Below are positions 46,340 to 56,975 of a DNA stretch of 64,000 nt, one piece after another. Source of the DNA: Candidatus Zhuqueibacterota bacterium (GTDB lineage Bacteria > Zhuqueibacterota > Zhuqueibacteria > Oceanimicrobiales > Oceanimicrobiaceae). The notes beneath the pieces are model-generated. The model was not told the origin of the DNA and did no database searches. It saw nothing but the letters and a program-made list of their open reading frames with translations. How positions within the stretch are numbered: position 1 is the stretch's first letter; each line of letters begins with the position of its first letter. Position numbers and translations under genes: made by a program. The stretch lies in NCBI GenBank assembly GCA_029262055.1, contig JAJDAD010000092.1:248001-312000 (forward strand), given 5' to 3'.

Positions 46340-46810
46340 ATGTCGAGGAGAAAAGCGGCTGAGCCACGTGTGGTCCTGCCTGACCCTAAGTTTAAGAGTC
46401 TTTTGGTGGCCAAGTTTATCAATGGTCTGATGGAGCGCGGTAAGAAGAGTATTGCCGAGCAAATATTTTATTCCTCCCTGGATTTGATTGAAGAAAAGAC
46501 CGGCAAGAATGGTCTTGAGGTCTTTGAGAAAGCTATTGAAAACGTTCGTCCCATCCTTGAGGTTCGTTCGCGTCGTGTCGGTGGTGCTACCTATCAAGTT
46601 CCGGTTGAGGTGCGTCCGAATCGTAAGCAGGCATTGGCCTTGCGGTGGATTATTGGTTACGCCAAGGCAAGGGCTGGACGCTCTATGGCAGGTAAGCTTG
46701 CCGATGAACTGATTGCTGCCTCAAGCAAGGAAGGTGGCTCAATAAAGAAAAGGGAAGATACTCACAGGATGGCTGAGGCGAACAAGGCTTTTGCGCACTT
46801 CCGCTGGTAG
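46340..46810 (+). CDS. rpsG: 30S ribosomal protein S7
   Basis: A 156-residue protein that nucleates assembly of the 30S head. Family motifs: [38 protein letters not shown] (20 residues), [13 protein letters not shown], and [20 protein letters not shown]. In E. coli S7 represses str-operon translation; here only six bases separate it from rpsL, so that particular site is absent. A terminator-like hairpin follows. Confidence 0.98.
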   Translation: MSRRKAAEPRVVLPDPKFKSLLVAKFINGLMERGKKSIAEQIFYSSLDLIEEKTGKNGLEVFEKAIENVRPILEVRSRRVGGATYQVPVEVRPNRKQALALRWIIGYAKARAGRSMAGKLADELIAASSKEGGSIKKREDTHRMAEANKAFAHFRW

Positions 46811-46864
46811 AGTTCGCTCCTTTCTGATCTGACTATCGTTCAATTTCGCTGTTGAATTAATTGT

Positions 46865-46894
46865 GGGAAGAAGGCTTCGTTGCTTCCCCTTTTT
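46865..46894 (+). terminator. Intrinsic terminator after rpsG
   Basis: GGGAAG (46865-46870) and CTTCCC (46883-46888), with a 12-base loop, followed by C and five T. It would separate rpsL-rpsG from fusA-tuf at least in part. Confidence 0.6.
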
Positions 46895-46926
46895 GGTGTA
46901 TAGTGCTTAGGTTGGGTGTGGTTCTT

Positions 46927-47002
46927 TGAGAGTTTCCGGTTGAAACTTTCTCTCTGCGAGATTGCTTTACTTTGGGGCGTTGGTAGCCCCTGCTTTTTGT
47001 TG
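46927..47002 (+). other. Structured leader ahead of fusA
   Basis: Two hairpins: GAGAGTTTC pairing with GAAAC-TT-TCTC (near 46927-46953), and GGGGC (46974-46978) with GCCCC (46986-46990) followed by TGCTTTTTG. The second ends only a dozen bases before the fusA ribosome binding site and may act as an attenuator. No clear promoter was recognised in this 190-base gap. Confidence 0.35.
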
Positions 47003-47013
47003 TGGAGTTTTTA

Positions 47014-49095
47014 ATGTCAAAGATTATAGCATTACAAAAAATACGAAATATCGGGATCATGGCCCATATTGACGCGGGCAAGACCACGACCACCGAGCGT
47101 ATCCTGTTTTATGCCGGCGTAATCCATCGTATGGGCGAAGTTCACGATGGCGCGGCAACCATGGACTGGATGGAGCAGGAGCGTGAGCGCGGGATCACGA
47201 TTACTTCGGCGGCCATTTCTTGTACCTGGCGTGATTACCGCATCAATATTATTGATACACCCGGGCACGTCGACTTTACGGTTGAGGTAGAGCGGTCTCT
47301 TAGGGTTTTGGATGGTGCTGTTGCTCTCTTTTGTGCTGTTGGCGGCGTCGAGCCGCAGTCGGAGACGGTATGGCGGCAAGCGGATAAATATCAGGTTCCG
47401 AGAATTGCCTTCATAAACAAGATGGATCGTACGGGCGCTGATTTTTATGGCGCATTGGATATGATAAAGAAACGTCTCGGGGCCAATGTGGTTCCCGTTC
47501 AGATTCCGCTTGGTGAGGGTGATATGTTCACCGGCTTGATCGACCTCATCAAGATGAAAGGTGTGGTTTATCACGAAGACAGCCTGGGCTCAACCTGGGA
47601 CGAAATCGATATCCCGCATGACCTGGAAGAGAAGGCGGCGGAGTACCGCACTCACCTGTTGGAATCTATTTCAGAGTTTGATGACTCGTTGCTTGAGAAA
47701 TATCTGGATGGTGTTGAGATAGATGAGCGTGAAATTATGCAGGCCATTCGGGAAGCCACGATCAACGTTAAGATTACGCCGGTCTTCTTGGGTTCTGCCT
47801 TTAAGAACAAAGGTGTGCAGCGCCTGCTTGATGGTGTGATTAACTTTCTGCCTTCGCCGGAAGATGTTCCTGAGGTGATCGGGGCTCACCCGAAGACAGA
47901 GGAACCTGTCAGTCGCAAGGCTTCTCTTGATGATCCGTTTTCAGCGCTCGCCTTTAAGATTATGACTGACCCGTATGTGGGGCGTTTGACTTATTTTCGT
48001 GTCTATTCTGGTTGCGCTGATGCCGGTTCGTATGTTTATAATGCTAGTTCAAGAAAGCGTGAGCGTCTCGGTCGCATTCTTCTGATGAGTGCAGACAAGC
48101 GCGAAGATGTTAAGCAGGTTCGTCCTGGGGACATTGTTGCTGGTGTCGGGTTTAAGAACACGAAAACCGGAGATACGCTCTGCGACGAAAAGAAGCAGGT
48201 GATTCTGGAGTCAATGCATTTTCCTGAGCCGGTGATCGGTGTTTCTATTGAGCCTAAAACGAAGGCGGATCAGGAAAAGCTCGGAGTTTCTCTGGCGAAA
48301 CTGGCCGAAGAAGATCCGACGTTTAAAATCGAATCCGACGAGGAAACCGGCCAGACGCTGATCTATGGCATGGGAGAGCTTCACCTTGAGGTGTTGGTCG
48401 ACCGTTTGTTGCGGGAATTCAAGGTTGGCGCAAATATTGGGCGCCCCCAGGTCGCGTATAAAGAGGCGATTACCCGGAAGGCCGATGGTGAGGGGCGGTT
48501 TGTTCGCCAGAGTGGAGGACGAGGTCAGTATGGTCATGTCGTGATTGAGGTGGAGCCGGGCGAGCCGGGCAAGGGTTACGTTTTTGAAAATAGGATTGTC
48601 GGTGGTGTGATTCCGCGGGAATATGTTCGACCGACCAGCGATGGCATCCGTGAGGCATTGGAGAACGGCATTTTGGCCGGGTATCCGGTGATAGATGTCA
48701 AGGTTGGCTTGGTTGATGGATCGTTTCATGATGTGGATTCATCGGAGATGGCGTTTAAGGTGGCTGGGTCCATGGCTATCAAGGAGGTTGTACGCAGAGC
48801 CGGGTTGGTACTCATGGAGCCGATAATGAACGTTGAGGTGGTTGTCCCGGAGGAGTATTTGGGTGACGTTATGGGGGATTTGAATAGCCGGCGTAGTAAG
48901 ATTGCTGGTGTCTTCCCGCGTAAGGATGCCCAGGTCGTGTCGGCGGCTACACCATTAAGCGAAATGTTTGGATATGCTACGACATTACGTTCGTTGACTC
49001 AGGGACGTGCGATTTTTACTTTGCAATTCTCCAAGTATGAAATTGCCCCCAAGTCGGTGTCCGAGCAAATTCTTGAAAAGCTAAGTGCTGCGTGA
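47014..49095 (+). CDS. fusA: Elongation factor G
   Basis: Translocation GTPase, 693 residues from the ATG at 47014 (GGAG seven bases upstream; an in-frame GTG at 47002 overlaps that site). G1 [15 protein letters not shown], switch [21 protein letters not shown]4 [10 protein letters not shown]; domain IV segment [15 protein letters not shown] and C-terminal [20 protein letters not shown]. Belongs to the str group with tuf 78 bases downstream. Confidence 0.98.
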   Translation: MSKIIALQKIRNIGIMAHIDAGKTTTTERILFYAGVIHRMGEVHDGAATMDWMEQERERGITITSAAISCTWRDYRINIIDTPGHVDFTVEVERSLRVLDGAVALFCAVGGVEPQSETVWRQADKYQVPRIAFINKMDRTGADFYGALDMIKKRLGANVVPVQIPLGEGDMFTGLIDLIKMKGVVYHEDSLGSTWDEIDIPHDLEEKAAEYRTHLLESISEFDDSLLEKYLDGVEIDEREIMQAIREATINVKITPVFLGSAFKNKGVQRLLDGVINFLPSPEDVPEVIGAHPKTEEPVSRKASLDDPFSALAFKIMTDPYVGRLTYFRVYSGCADAGSYVYNASSRKRERLGRILLMSADKREDVKQVRPGDIVAGVGFKNTKTGDTLCDEKKQVILESMHFPEPVIGVSIEPKTKADQEKLGVSLAKLAEEDPTFKIESDEETGQTLIYGMGELHLEVLVDRLLREFKVGANIGRPQVAYKEAITRKADGEGRFVRQSGGRGQYGHVVIEVEPGEPGKGYVFENRIVGGVIPREYVRPTSDGIREALENGILAGYPVIDVKVGLVDGSFHDVDSSEMAFKVAGSMAIKEVVRRAGLVLMEPIMNVEVVVPEEYLGDVMGDLNSRRSKIAGVFPRKDAQVVSAATPLSEMFGYATTLRSLTQGRAIFTLQFSKYEIAPKSVSEQILEKLSAA

Positions 49096-49173
49096 GTATT
49101 TGGCTTTATTTTTTTAGACTAATACTGAACAGTTTTAGAAACAAGGCAATATTTTAACCCTGGAGGCAAGATC

Positions 49174-50364
49174 ATGGCGAAGGAGAAATTTGAGCGAACT
49201 AAGCCACATGTGAACATAGGGACTATCGGTCACGTGGATCATGGTAAGACCACGCTGACTTCAGCGATTACGATGGTTTTGAATAAAGGGGGTTTGGCAG
49301 ATTATATGGAGTTCGACTCTATAGATAATGCGCCCGAGGAAAAGGCGCGTGGGATAACCATCGCGACAGCTCATGTCGAGTACGAGACCGAGGCGCGTCA
49401 CTATGCTCACGTTGATTGTCCTGGCCATGCCGATTATGTCAAGAACATGATCACTGGTGCCGCTCAGATGGACGGTGCTATTCTTGTCGTCAGTGCCGCT
49501 GACGGACCGATGCCGCAGACGCGCGAACATATTCTTTTGGCGAGGCAGGTTGGTGTGCCATTTATTGTTGTCTTCCTGAATAAGGTCGATATGGTCGACG
49601 ATCCCGAGCTGCTCGAGTTGGTTGAGCTGGAGCTGCGCGAGCTGTTGAGCATGTACGAATTTCCTGGTGATGATATTCCCATTGTTAAGGGTAGCGCTCT
49701 AGAGGCTCTGGGCGGTCCTGATGATGCGGCTAAGGCTGCACCGATTCTCGAGCTTATGAAAGCGGTCGATGACTACATTCCGACCCCTGAGCGGGATGTC
49801 GATAAGCCGTTCCTGATGCCTGTTGAGGATGTCTTTAGTATAACTGGTCGTGGTACCGTCGGTACCGGCCGTGTCGAGCGCGGCAAGGTCTCGACCGGTG
49901 AAGAGATAGAGATTATCGGCCTGGGTTCAGATATGAAGAGTGTCGTTACCGGCGTCGAGATGTTCAGGAAATTGCTGGATTATGGCGAAGCCGGGGACAA
50001 TGTCGGCCTGCTGCTTCGCGGTGTTGACAAAGACAAGCTCGAGCGCGGTATGGTGGTCGCCAAGCCTGGCTCTATTACACCACACACCAAATTCAATGCA
50101 GAAGTCTATGTTTTGAAGAAAGAAGAGGGTGGTCGTCACACGCCTTTTTTTAACGGGTACCGTCCGCAGTTCTATTTTCGCACGACCGACGTAACCGGAT
50201 TGTTGAGCCTGGGTGAGGGTGTTGAGATGGTAATGCCTGGTGATAATGTCAATGTGACGGTAGAGTTGATCGCTCCCATTGCGATGGAGGAAGGATTGCG
50301 CTTCGCCATTCGTGAGGGTGGTCGAACTGTTGGCGCCGGTGTTGTAACGAAAATTCTCGCGTAA
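49174..50364 (+). CDS. tuf: Elongation factor Tu
   Basis: A 396-residue GTPase that delivers aminoacyl-tRNA. G1 [43 protein letters not shown], and domain II/III motifs [13 protein letters not shown] and [18 protein letters not shown] precedes the ATG. It is the only tuf copy in the window; the second copy often found between the tRNA cluster and secE is absent. Confidence 0.98.
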   Translation: MAKEKFERTKPHVNIGTIGHVDHGKTTLTSAITMVLNKGGLADYMEFDSIDNAPEEKARGITIATAHVEYETEARHYAHVDCPGHADYVKNMITGAAQMDGAILVVSAADGPMPQTREHILLARQVGVPFIVVFLNKVDMVDDPELLELVELELRELLSMYEFPGDDIPIVKGSALEALGGPDDAAKAAPILELMKAVDDYIPTPERDVDKPFLMPVEDVFSITGRGTVGTGRVERGKVSTGEEIEIIGLGSDMKSVVTGVEMFRKLLDYGEAGDNVGLLLRGVDKDKLERGMVVAKPGSITPHTKFNAEVYVLKKEEGGRHTPFFNGYRPQFYFRTTDVTGLLSLGEGVEMVMPGDNVNVTVELIAPIAMEEGLRFAIREGGRTVGAGVVTKILA

Positions 50365-50415
50365 CGAAGCCGCGTCAAACCAAATTTGTTAAACTCAAAA
50401 CGGAGTAGATGAACG

Positions 50416-50724
50416 TTGGTTGGTCAAAGCATTAGGATAAAACTGAAAGCCTACGATCATAGGCTGATAGACAAATCCACTGATAAGATTATTCGAACCG
50501 CGAAGGCTACCGGGGCTGCAATATCTGGCCCCATTCCGTTGCCGACGAAGCGTTCATTATACACCGTTTTACGTTCACCGCATGTTGATAAGAAGTCTCG
50601 CGAGCAATTCGAAACGCGAATCCACAAAAGACTGATTGATATTCTGAATTCGACGCCGAAGACGGTTGACGCACTTATGAAGTTAGAATTGCCCGCCGGT
50701 GTAGACGTTGAAATTAAGGTGTAA
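50416..50724 (+). CDS. rpsJ: 30S ribosomal protein S10
   Basis: A 102-residue protein, also the NusE partner of NusG in antitermination. [16 protein letters not shown] at the start, [28 protein letters not shown] (two pieces) and a C-terminal [14 protein letters not shown] start at 50416 with CGGAG about ten bases upstream. First gene of the S10-spc-alpha series. Confidence 0.97.
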   Translation: MVGQSIRIKLKAYDHRLIDKSTDKIIRTAKATGAAISGPIPLPTKRSLYTVLRSPHVDKKSREQFETRIHKRLIDILNSTPKTVDALMKLELPAGVDVEIKV

Positions 50725-50733
50725 AAGTTAAAC

Positions 50734-51354
50734 ATGTCTGGAATTATAGGTAGAAAAGTTGGTATCACTCGCGTTTTCGGCGACGACGGCAGGTCCACGA
50801 CCGTGACTGTGGTCGAGGCGGGTCCGTGCACAGTGAGTCAAATCAAAACCCGTGAAAAGGATGGCTATTCGGCTATTCAGTTGGGGTTTGAGTCAAAGAG
50901 GGAAAAGAACGCGATCAAGCCAGAGGTTGCACATTTCAAGAAGGCCGGTGTTGGCCCGAAGCGTATCGTGCGCGAGTTCCGGTGTTTTCCGGAGGACGCA
51001 GAGTTGTCCCTTGGCGATGAGATTAAGGTCGATTCGTTTGTCGAAGGCGACCGGATCACCGTTGCGGGTTGGGCCAAGGGCAAAGGTTTTCAGGGTGTGA
51101 TGCGTCGGCATGGATTCGGCGGCGGACCTAAGACTCACGGTCAGAGTGATCGACCCAGGTCTCCGGGTTCCATCGGCCAGGCCTCATATCCGGCCCGCGT
51201 GTTCAAGGGTTTGCGTATGGCGGGTAGAACCGGTGGGCAGAAGGTCACATTGAAGCACCGTAAAATTGTTCAGATTATCCCAGAGAAGAATCTGATTCTG
51301 ATCGAGGGGACCGTTCCTGGTTCGAAATCTGGTTTGCTAATTATTCAGAAATAG
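50734..51354 (+). CDS. rplC: 50S ribosomal protein L3
   Basis: A 206-residue L3 with [38 protein letters not shown] (20 residues), [14 protein letters not shown] and [13 protein letters not shown]. The loop with its conserved Gln-containing GQ region reaches the peptidyl transferase centre. Weak ribosome binding site; nine bases after rpsJ, suggesting coupling. Confidence 0.98.
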   Translation: MSGIIGRKVGITRVFGDDGRSTTVTVVEAGPCTVSQIKTREKDGYSAIQLGFESKREKNAIKPEVAHFKKAGVGPKRIVREFRCFPEDAELSLGDEIKVDSFVEGDRITVAGWAKGKGFQGVMRRHGFGGGPKTHGQSDRPRSPGSIGQASYPARVFKGLRMAGRTGGQKVTLKHRKIVQIIPEKNLILIEGTVPGSKSGLLIIQK

Positions 51355-51367
51355 CTTTTGGTGAAGC

Positions 51368-51997
51368 ATGGAATTGGAAGTCGTCAAGACTGACGGAACT
51401 CCTTCGGGAGCTAAGATAAAACTGCCTAAGCATGTGTTTGGTATTGAGCCAAACGAGCATGCGGTCTATTTGGCAGTGAAAGCACAGAATGCAAACAGCC
51501 GGCAGGGAACCGCCGCCAGCAAAACCAGAAGTATGGTAAGTGGCGGTGGTCGGAAACCCTGGAAGCAAAAAGGCCGGGGTGCAGCCAGGGCAGGAACGAC
51601 ACGTTCGCCTCTGTGGGTTGGCGGCGGTCGCGTGTTTGGACCGCAGACTCGGGACTACTCGCAGCGGCTGTCAAGGAAAGTGAAGGCGCTGGCACGTGCT
51701 TCCGTTTTTTCCGACAAGGCCGCTCAAAAGAAAATCACTATTGTGGAAGATTTTCAGGTTAGCGATGCCCGGACCAGGGAGGTGTTTAAGATTCTCAAGT
51801 CCCTGGGCATGGACAGCGGGAAAACGTTGCTGCTTGTGTCGGAGCACGATGCTGCGTTGGTTCGTGCCGGCAGAAATCTACCTAAACTACAAATCAGAGT
51901 AGCAGTGTCGGAATCTACCTATGATTTGCTCGATTGTGAGAATCTGGTGATTCAAAAGAGCGCTGTGGAGAAAATCGGAGGAGCGTTCAAGAAATGA
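51368..51997 (+). CDS. rplD: 50S ribosomal protein L4
   Basis: A 209-residue L4. The long loop that lines the exit tunnel is recognisable (ARQGTAASKTRSMVSGGGRKPW-like stretch, residues about 43-65: RQGTA, KTRSMVSGGG, KPWKQKGRGAARAGT). L4 is an autogenous regulator of the S10 operon in gammaproteobacteria; no leader site for that was identified. The stop overlaps the rplW ATG (ATGA). Confidence 0.97.
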   Translation: MELEVVKTDGTPSGAKIKLPKHVFGIEPNEHAVYLAVKAQNANSRQGTAASKTRSMVSGGGRKPWKQKGRGAARAGTTRSPLWVGGGRVFGPQTRDYSQRLSRKVKALARASVFSDKAAQKKITIVEDFQVSDARTREVFKILKSLGMDSGKTLLLVSEHDAALVRAGRNLPKLQIRVAVSESTYDLLDCENLVIQKSAVEKIGGAFKK

Positions 51998-52302
51998 AAG
52001 ACACTCATTCGATCCTTGTGAAACCAATCCTCACTGAAAAGATGTTGCTGATGCAGGAAGACAAGAGCAAGTATGCTTTTGAGGTCGCCAGCACGGCCAA
52101 CAAGATTGAAATAAAGAAAGCTGTCGAGGTCAAGTTTGATGTTGTCGTTCAGAATGTGCACACTGCCGTAGTTAAGGGTAAAGCGAAGCGGATGAATACT
52201 AAGAAAGGACTTACCCGCGGCCGCAGGTCGGATTGGAAGAAAGCGATTATCACGCTGGCCGAGGGACACTCAATCGACTTTTTTGGCGAAAATCAGGGCT
52301 AA
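51994..52302 (+). CDS. rplW: 50S ribosomal protein L23
   Basis: A 102-residue exit-tunnel protein that docks trigger factor and SRP. ILVKPILTEKMLLMQE and KYAFEVASTANKIEIKKAVE match the family, followed by GKAKRMNTKKG. Start overlaps the rplD stop; rplB follows after seven bases. Confidence 0.97.
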   Translation: MKDTHSILVKPILTEKMLLMQEDKSKYAFEVASTANKIEIKKAVEVKFDVVVQNVHTAVVKGKAKRMNTKKGLTRGRRSDWKKAIITLAEGHSIDFFGENQG

Positions 52303-52309
52303 GTAAGAA

Positions 52310-53137
52310 ATGGGAATCAAGACTTTTAAACCAAGAACGCCGAGCCTGCGACATACCTCAGTACTGACTTTTGAGGAGATCACTAAGGTCGGACCCGAAA
52401 AGTCCCTTTTGACTCCGTTAAAGAGGTCGGGAGGACGCAACAACCATGGGCACATCACATTGCGATTTCGTGGTGGCGGCCATAAACGTACTTATCGGAT
52501 TGTGGACTTCAGGCGAAACAAGGATGGTATTCCGGCTAAGGTCGCCACAGTTGAATATGATCCCAACCGCTCCTCCAATATCGCGCTGCTGCATTACAAG
52601 GACGGTGAGAAACGCTATATCATTGCTCCGCTGGGCCTGAAAGTGGGGGACGTTCTTTCCTCCGGCCCGGAAGCTGAGATCCGCGTGGGAAATGCGATGC
52701 CTGTTAGCCGTATTCCACTTGGAACGCTGGTGCACAATATCGAATTGGTGCCCAATAAGGGTGGGCAGATAGCGCGTGGCGCCGGTACGTATGCTCAACT
52801 GGTTGCGAAAGAAGGTGGCAATGCACAATTAAAGTTGCCGTCCGGTGAAGTTCGGGTTGTGCGCGCGGAATGCCGCGCCACAATTGGCCAGGTTGGCAAC
52901 GTTGACCATGAGAATGTCGATATCGGCAAGGCTGGTCGCAGCCGCTGGAAGGGTCGCAGGCCGCACGTACGTGGTGTGGTGATGAACCCGGTTGACCACC
53001 CAATGGGTGGCGGCGAAGGCAGAAGTTCCGGAGGAAGGCACCCTTGTTCGCCATGGGGTAAACCTGCGAAGGGTGGGAAGACACGGCGCAAAAAGAAGTC
53101 GGATGATTATATCGTAACCAAGAGAAAGCGAAAGTAA
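52310..53137 (+). CDS. rplB: 50S ribosomal protein L2
   Basis: A 275-residue rRNA-binding protein needed for peptidyl transferase assembly. [53 protein letters not shown], and [20 protein letters not shown] with the essential His. Weak ribosome binding site, seven bases after rplW. Confidence 0.98.
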   Translation: MGIKTFKPRTPSLRHTSVLTFEEITKVGPEKSLLTPLKRSGGRNNHGHITLRFRGGGHKRTYRIVDFRRNKDGIPAKVATVEYDPNRSSNIALLHYKDGEKRYIIAPLGLKVGDVLSSGPEAEIRVGNAMPVSRIPLGTLVHNIELVPNKGGQIARGAGTYAQLVAKEGGNAQLKLPSGEVRVVRAECRATIGQVGNVDHENVDIGKAGRSRWKGRRPHVRGVVMNPVDHPMGGGEGRSSGGRHPCSPWGKPAKGGKTRRKKKSDDYIVTKRKRK

Positions 53138-53149
53138 CAGGAACTCATC

Positions 53150-53437
53150 ATGCCACGTTCAGTGAAAAAAGGCCCTTACGTCGATGAGACACTTCTGAAG
53201 CGTATTCAGGGATTAAACGATTCTAATCAGAAGCGCGTGCTGAAGACTTGGGCGCGGCGTTCGACCATTACTCCTGAGTTTGTCGGACACACATTGGCCA
53301 TTCACAATGGCAATAAGTTTATACCGGTATTCATTTCTGAAAACATGGTCGGTCACAAGCTGGGGGAGTTTTCTCCTACGCGAACATTTCGCGGGCATGG
53401 TGGTAAGGCCGCCGAAAAATCTGGCCGGCCAAGGTAG
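53150..53437 (+). CDS. rpsS: 30S ribosomal protein S19
   Basis: A 95-residue head protein with [37 protein letters not shown] and the C-terminal [20 protein letters not shown] precedes the ATG. Followed by rplV after 26 bases. Confidence 0.98.
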   Translation: MPRSVKKGPYVDETLLKRIQGLNDSNQKRVLKTWARRSTITPEFVGHTLAIHNGNKFIPVFISENMVGHKLGEFSPTRTFRGHGGKAAEKSGRPR

Positions 53438-53463
53438 CAGGCGGAAGGATAAGTTAGAGAATT

Positions 53464-53820
53464 ATGGAAGCTAGAGCTGTTGCTAAATATGTTAGAATGT
53501 CTCCGCGAAAAGCAAGGCAGGTCATTGATCTGGTTCGCGGTGAGTCTGTTGGTCGTGCGTTGAATATTCTTCACTTCACCCGCAAGGCCGCCTGTTTGCC
53601 GATCGAAAAAACCCTGCGGTCTGCCGTTGCCAACATACTTAACAACGAAGAGACCTCTAAGGTGGACCCCGAGGAGTTGTTTGTCAAAGAGGCGTTTGTT
53701 GATATGGGTTTTAGTTTTCGAAGGTTCAGAGCCGCTTCTATGGGACGGTCGATGAGCATGAAGCGACCTACTTGTCATATAACGATAGTTGTTGCCGCCA
53801 AGAAAACGGCGGCCAATTAG
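53464..53820 (+). CDS. rplV: 50S ribosomal protein L22
   Basis: A 118-residue protein of the exit tunnel. AVAKYVRMSPRKARQVIDLV at the start; the C-terminal hairpin region includes FRRFRAASMGRSMSMKRPT and THITIVV-like CHITIVVAAK. A Cys replaces the usual Ser/Thr before HITI. rpsC begins 17 bases later. Confidence 0.97.
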   Translation: MEARAVAKYVRMSPRKARQVIDLVRGESVGRALNILHFTRKAACLPIEKTLRSAVANILNNEETSKVDPEELFVKEAFVDMGFSFRRFRAASMGRSMSMKRPTCHITIVVAAKKTAAN

Positions 53821-53837
53821 TTAAGTCGGAGGTATTC

Positions 53838-54467
53838 TTGGGACAGAAAACACACCCGGTTGGGTTTAGGCTCGGCATAATCAAGGATTGGCAGTCGAAT
53901 TGGTTCGACGAACGCACGTTTTCGTCAAAGCTGAGTGAAGATCTTATGCTGCGACGTTATGTCAGGCGGCGCCTGCAAAACGCTGCTATCTCATTGATTC
54001 AGATCGACAGAACACCGCAACGTATCACATTGACCATTCACACAGCCCGACCCGGAATTGTCATCGGTAGGAAAGGCGCTGAAGTAGATAAGCTCAAGGA
54101 AGAGTTGCAGAGGCTTTCCTCGAAAGATGTTCAACTGAATATCAACGAAGTTAAGAAGCCTGAACTGGATGCTTACCTCGTCGGTGAGAGCATCGCCAAT
54201 CAATTGTCGTCAAAAGTTCCATTTCGCAGAGTGATGAAAAAAGCAGTCATGAACAGTATGCGTATGGGAGCTGAGGGTGTTAAAGTCGCATGCGCCGGCA
54301 GGCTTGGCGGCGCGGAGATGGCCAGGCGAGAGGCGTACAAAGATGGGCGTATACCATTGCATACACTCAGGGCAGACATTGACTATGCCAGCATTACCGC
54401 GAAAACTCCATATGGTTGCATAGGTGTCAAGGTGTGGATTTTCAAAGGCGAAGTCATTGGTAATTAG
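53838..54467 (+). CDS. rpsC: 30S ribosomal protein S3
   Basis: A 209-residue protein at the mRNA entry site. The TTG at 53838, five bases after GGAGG, gives the conserved opening MGQKTHPVGFRLGI; the longer frame from 53772 overlaps rplV and is rejected. KH domain with GIVIGRKGAEVDKLKEEL and the C-terminal GRLGGAEMARRE, PLHTLRADIDYA, TPYGCIGVKVWI. Confidence 0.98.
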   Translation: MGQKTHPVGFRLGIIKDWQSNWFDERTFSSKLSEDLMLRRYVRRRLQNAAISLIQIDRTPQRITLTIHTARPGIVIGRKGAEVDKLKEELQRLSSKDVQLNINEVKKPELDAYLVGESIANQLSSKVPFRRVMKKAVMNSMRMGAEGVKVACAGRLGGAEMARREAYKDGRIPLHTLRADIDYASITAKTPYGCIGVKVWIFKGEVIGN

Positions 54468-54479
54468 GGAGAAGCCATC

Positions 54480-54899
54480 ATGTTAATGCCCAAGAGGGTT
54501 AAGTATCGAAAAGTTCAGCGTGGTCATATGCGGGGGAAGGCCAATAGAGGTTCCAAGGTGTCGTTCGGTCAGTATGGACTGAAAGCCTTGTCCCCGGCGT
54601 GGGTGACATCACGACAAATCGAAGCTGCTCGTATCGCCATAACGCGCTATATCAAAAGGGGTGGTAAGGTCTGGATTCGGATTTTTCCCAGTAAGCCGGT
54701 GACTCAGAAACCTGCTGAGACCAGAATGGGCAAGGGCAAAGGTTCCCCTGAGTTTTGGGTAGCCGTGGTGAAGCCCGGGCGTGTATTATTCGAGCTCAGC
54801 GGTGTTGATGAGGAAATAGCAAAAGAGGCGCTTCGGTTGGGAGCACACAAGCTGCCAGTCAAAACCAAGTTTGTTAGTCAAAGTGACTTTGGTGAGTAA
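54480..54899 (+). CDS. rplP: 50S ribosomal protein L16
   Basis: A 139-residue protein that positions A-site t[60 protein letters not shown], and [17 protein letters not shown] at 54480 with GGGAGAA seven bases upstream; ATG at 54486 is an alternative two codons later. Confidence 0.98.
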   Translation: MLMPKRVKYRKVQRGHMRGKANRGSKVSFGQYGLKALSPAWVTSRQIEAARIAITRYIKRGGKVWIRIFPSKPVTQKPAETRMGKGKGSPEFWVAVVKPGRVLFELSGVDEEIAKEALRLGAHKLPVKTKFVSQSDFGE

Positions 54900-54902
54900 A
54901 CC

Positions 54903-55133
54903 ATGAGAATGCAAGAATTGAATGACTTGACTCAGGATGAGATTAAGTTGCAGTTAGACGATGCCAAGGAAGAGATGTACAACCTGAGGTTTCAGCACGC
55001 GATGCACCAACTGGACAATCCGCTCCTGGTTCGCGATGCAAGAAGGAAGATTGCGCGCTTGAGAACGATTCTTCATGAGTACGACCTTGGTATACGGTCC
55101 GACAAGAAGGCCACAGTAGAGAACGCCAAATAA
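54903..55133 (+). CDS. rpmC: 50S ribosomal protein L29
   Basis: A 76-residue two-helix protein at the tunnel exit. [34 protein letters not shown] and [12 protein letters not shown] are typical. It starts three bases after rplP, so it is translationally coupled. Confidence 0.96.
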   Translation: MRMQELNDLTQDEIKLQLDDAKEEMYNLRFQHAMHQLDNPLLVRDARRKIARLRTILHEYDLGIRSDKKATVENAK

Positions 55134-55146
55134 TTTGAGATATCTA

Positions 55147-55401
55147 ATGGAAAGAAATACTAGAAAAAGCAAGGTTGGCCTTGTAGTTTCAAACAAGATG
55201 GACAAAAGCATAGTCGTTACCGTAGAACGAATGGTGCGGCACCCTTTATATGGTAAGTTCTTCAAAAAGACTTCTAAGTTCATGGCACATGATGCTGACA
55301 ACCAATGTCAGGTCGGCGACCGAGTGAAGATCATGGAGACCAGGCCCATGAGCCGGCTAAAACGCTGGCGTTTGGTCGAAGTGGTCGAGAAAGCGAAGTA
55401 A
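55147..55401 (+). CDS. rpsQ: 30S ribosomal protein S17
   Basis: An 84-residue OB-fold protein. I choose the ATG at 55147 because it gives the family start [20 protein letters not shown]; a TTG at 55135 in frame would add four residues. [20 protein letters not shown] and [20 protein letters not shown] complete the match. Confidence 0.97.
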   Translation: MERNTRKSKVGLVVSNKMDKSIVVTVERMVRHPLYGKFFKKTSKFMAHDADNQCQVGDRVKIMETRPMSRLKRWRLVEVVEKAK

Positions 55402-55429
55402 GCACCCACGGCGAGAAGCGAGGAATAGA

Positions 55430-55798
55430 ATGATTCAGCAGTATAGTAGATTAAATGTGGCCGACAATACAGGCGCAAAAAAAGTAATGTGCATTCTGGT
55501 GCTTGGCGGCACCAAGCGCAAATATGCTCATGTGGGTGACATGATAAAGGTTTCCGTGAAGTCGGCGATTCCCGGTAGCGCTGTGAAGAAAGGTGAAGTC
55601 AGCACTGCGGTGGTCGTTCGTACCAAGAAGGAAATCCGACGCAAAGATGGGTCTTATATTCGTTTCGATGAAAACGCTGCAGTACTGATCAACGAGCAGA
55701 ACGAACCGCGCGGGACCCGTATTTTTGGACCGGTTGCGCGTGAGCTGCGAGAAAAACAATTCATGAAAATCGTGTCCCTGGCCCCGGAAGTACTGTAG
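55430..55798 (+). CDS. rplN: 50S ribosomal protein L14
   Basis: A 122-residue protein at the subunit interface: [20 protein letters not shown] (20 residues), [34 protein letters not shown] and [21 protein letters not shown] precedes the ATG. Confidence 0.98.
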   Translation: MIQQYSRLNVADNTGAKKVMCILVLGGTKRKYAHVGDMIKVSVKSAIPGSAVKKGEVSTAVVVRTKKEIRRKDGSYIRFDENAAVLINEQNEPRGTRIFGPVARELREKQFMKIVSLAPEVL

Positions 55799-55827
55799 GC
55801 GGCTGGCGGCATTATTCGGAGAGTAGG

Positions 55828-56163
55828 ATGCGTGTTAAGAAAAATGACCAGGTGTTGGTCCTGAGCGGTGAGTACAAAGGTAAACAAGGAAAGATCCTGA
55901 AGGTCTTCCCGGAGCGACAACGTGTTATTGTCGAAGGGGTCAATTTTGTCAGCAGGCACATGCGGCCCTCACAAACGATGCCGCAAGGTGGGATCGTTAA
56001 AAAGGAAGCGCCTATCCACGTGTCTAATGTAATGGTCATTGACCCCAAAACCAATGCTCCGACTCGTATCCGTTACGGCTTTTTGGACAACAATGAGAAG
56101 ATGTCGCACCGGAAAGTTCGCTACTCAAAAAAGAGCGGCGAAATAATTCCGGATCAATCGTAA
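55828..56163 (+). CDS. rplX: 50S ribosomal protein L24
   Basis: A 111-residue assembly-initiating protein with the KOW motif ([20 protein letters not shown]), [20 protein letters not shown] and the C-terminal zinc-free [27 protein letters not shown] precedes the ATG. Confidence 0.97.
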   Translation: MRVKKNDQVLVLSGEYKGKQGKILKVFPERQRVIVEGVNFVSRHMRPSQTMPQGGIVKKEAPIHVSNVMVIDPKTNAPTRIRYGFLDNNEKMSHRKVRYSKKSGEIIPDQS

Positions 56164-56188
56164 TAGAAACTGAATCCGCAAGGTAGAG

Positions 56189-56752
56189 ATGGCTGAGTAT
56201 ACACCAAGACTGGTCTCCGAGTATACGGAGAATATCGTACCCGAAATGATGAAGAAATTTGGGTACAAGAGCATCATGCAAGTCCCCAAAGTAGAGAAAA
56301 TAATCTTAAACATGGGGTGCGGTGATGCGATTCAGGATTCCAAAGTGCTGGAGCGTGCCATCGAAGATCTGCAGGCAGTGTGTGGGCAGAAGGTGGTCGT
56401 CACCAAAGCAAAGAAAGCAATTTCAAACTTCAAGCTCAGGGCCGGCTATAAGGTAGGCTGCAAGGTGAGTTTGCGCAGGTGGCGGATGTATGAGTTTCTG
56501 GATCGACTCATCAATATAGACATTCCCAGAATCAGAGATTTTCGTGGTCTTTCCGACCGGTCTTTTGATGGCAGAGGCAACTATTCTCTGGGAATAAAGG
56601 AGCAAATAATTTTTCCTGAAATCGATTATGACAAGATCGACCGTATCCGGGGACTTGATATTAGTATCGTGACGACTTCCAAAACAGATGAAGAGGCAAT
56701 GGCGTTGCTATCCGGGTTCGGGATGCCCTTTAAGAAGAACAACCAGAATTGA
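56189..56752 (+). CDS. rplE: 50S ribosomal protein L5
   Basis: A 187-residue 5S rRNA-binding protein. [38 protein letters not shown] (20 residues), [20 protein letters not shown] (20) and [29 protein letters not shown] precedes the ATG. Confidence 0.98.
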   Translation: MAEYTPRLVSEYTENIVPEMMKKFGYKSIMQVPKVEKIILNMGCGDAIQDSKVLERAIEDLQAVCGQKVVVTKAKKAISNFKLRAGYKVGCKVSLRRWRMYEFLDRLINIDIPRIRDFRGLSDRSFDGRGNYSLGIKEQIIFPEIDYDKIDRIRGLDISIVTTSKTDEEAMALLSGFGMPFKKNNQN

Positions 56753-56773
56753 TGTAAAAGACGAGGGATCATT

Positions 56774-56959
56774 TTGGCAAAGAAATCACTAATTGCAAAG
56801 CAGAAGCGGACCCCGAAATTTGCGGTACGCAATTACAGTAGATGTTCCAAATGTGGCAGGCCCAGAGCGTACTTGCGCAAGTTTGGACTCTGTAGAATCT
56901 GTTTCAGAGAACTTGCCCTGGCGGGTAAGGTTCCTGGTGTCGTTAAGGCTAGCTGGTAG
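56774..56959 (+). CDS. rpsN: 30S ribosomal protein S14, type Z (zinc-binding)
   Basis: A 61-residue short S14 with four zinc Cys: CSKC (about residues 24-27) and CRIC (about 40-43), with [17 protein letters not shown] start at 56774. The longer zinc-free S14 typical of enterobacteria is not used here. Confidence 0.97.
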   Translation: MAKKSLIAKQKRTPKFAVRNYSRCSKCGRPRAYLRKFGLCRICFRELALAGKVPGVVKASW

Positions 56960-56975
56960 AAAAGGATTTAAAATT

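Noticed and set aside
53772-53837. Extended rpsC start inside rplV
   Set aside because: The TTG at 53838 follows GGAGG and gives the invariant MGQKTHP start.
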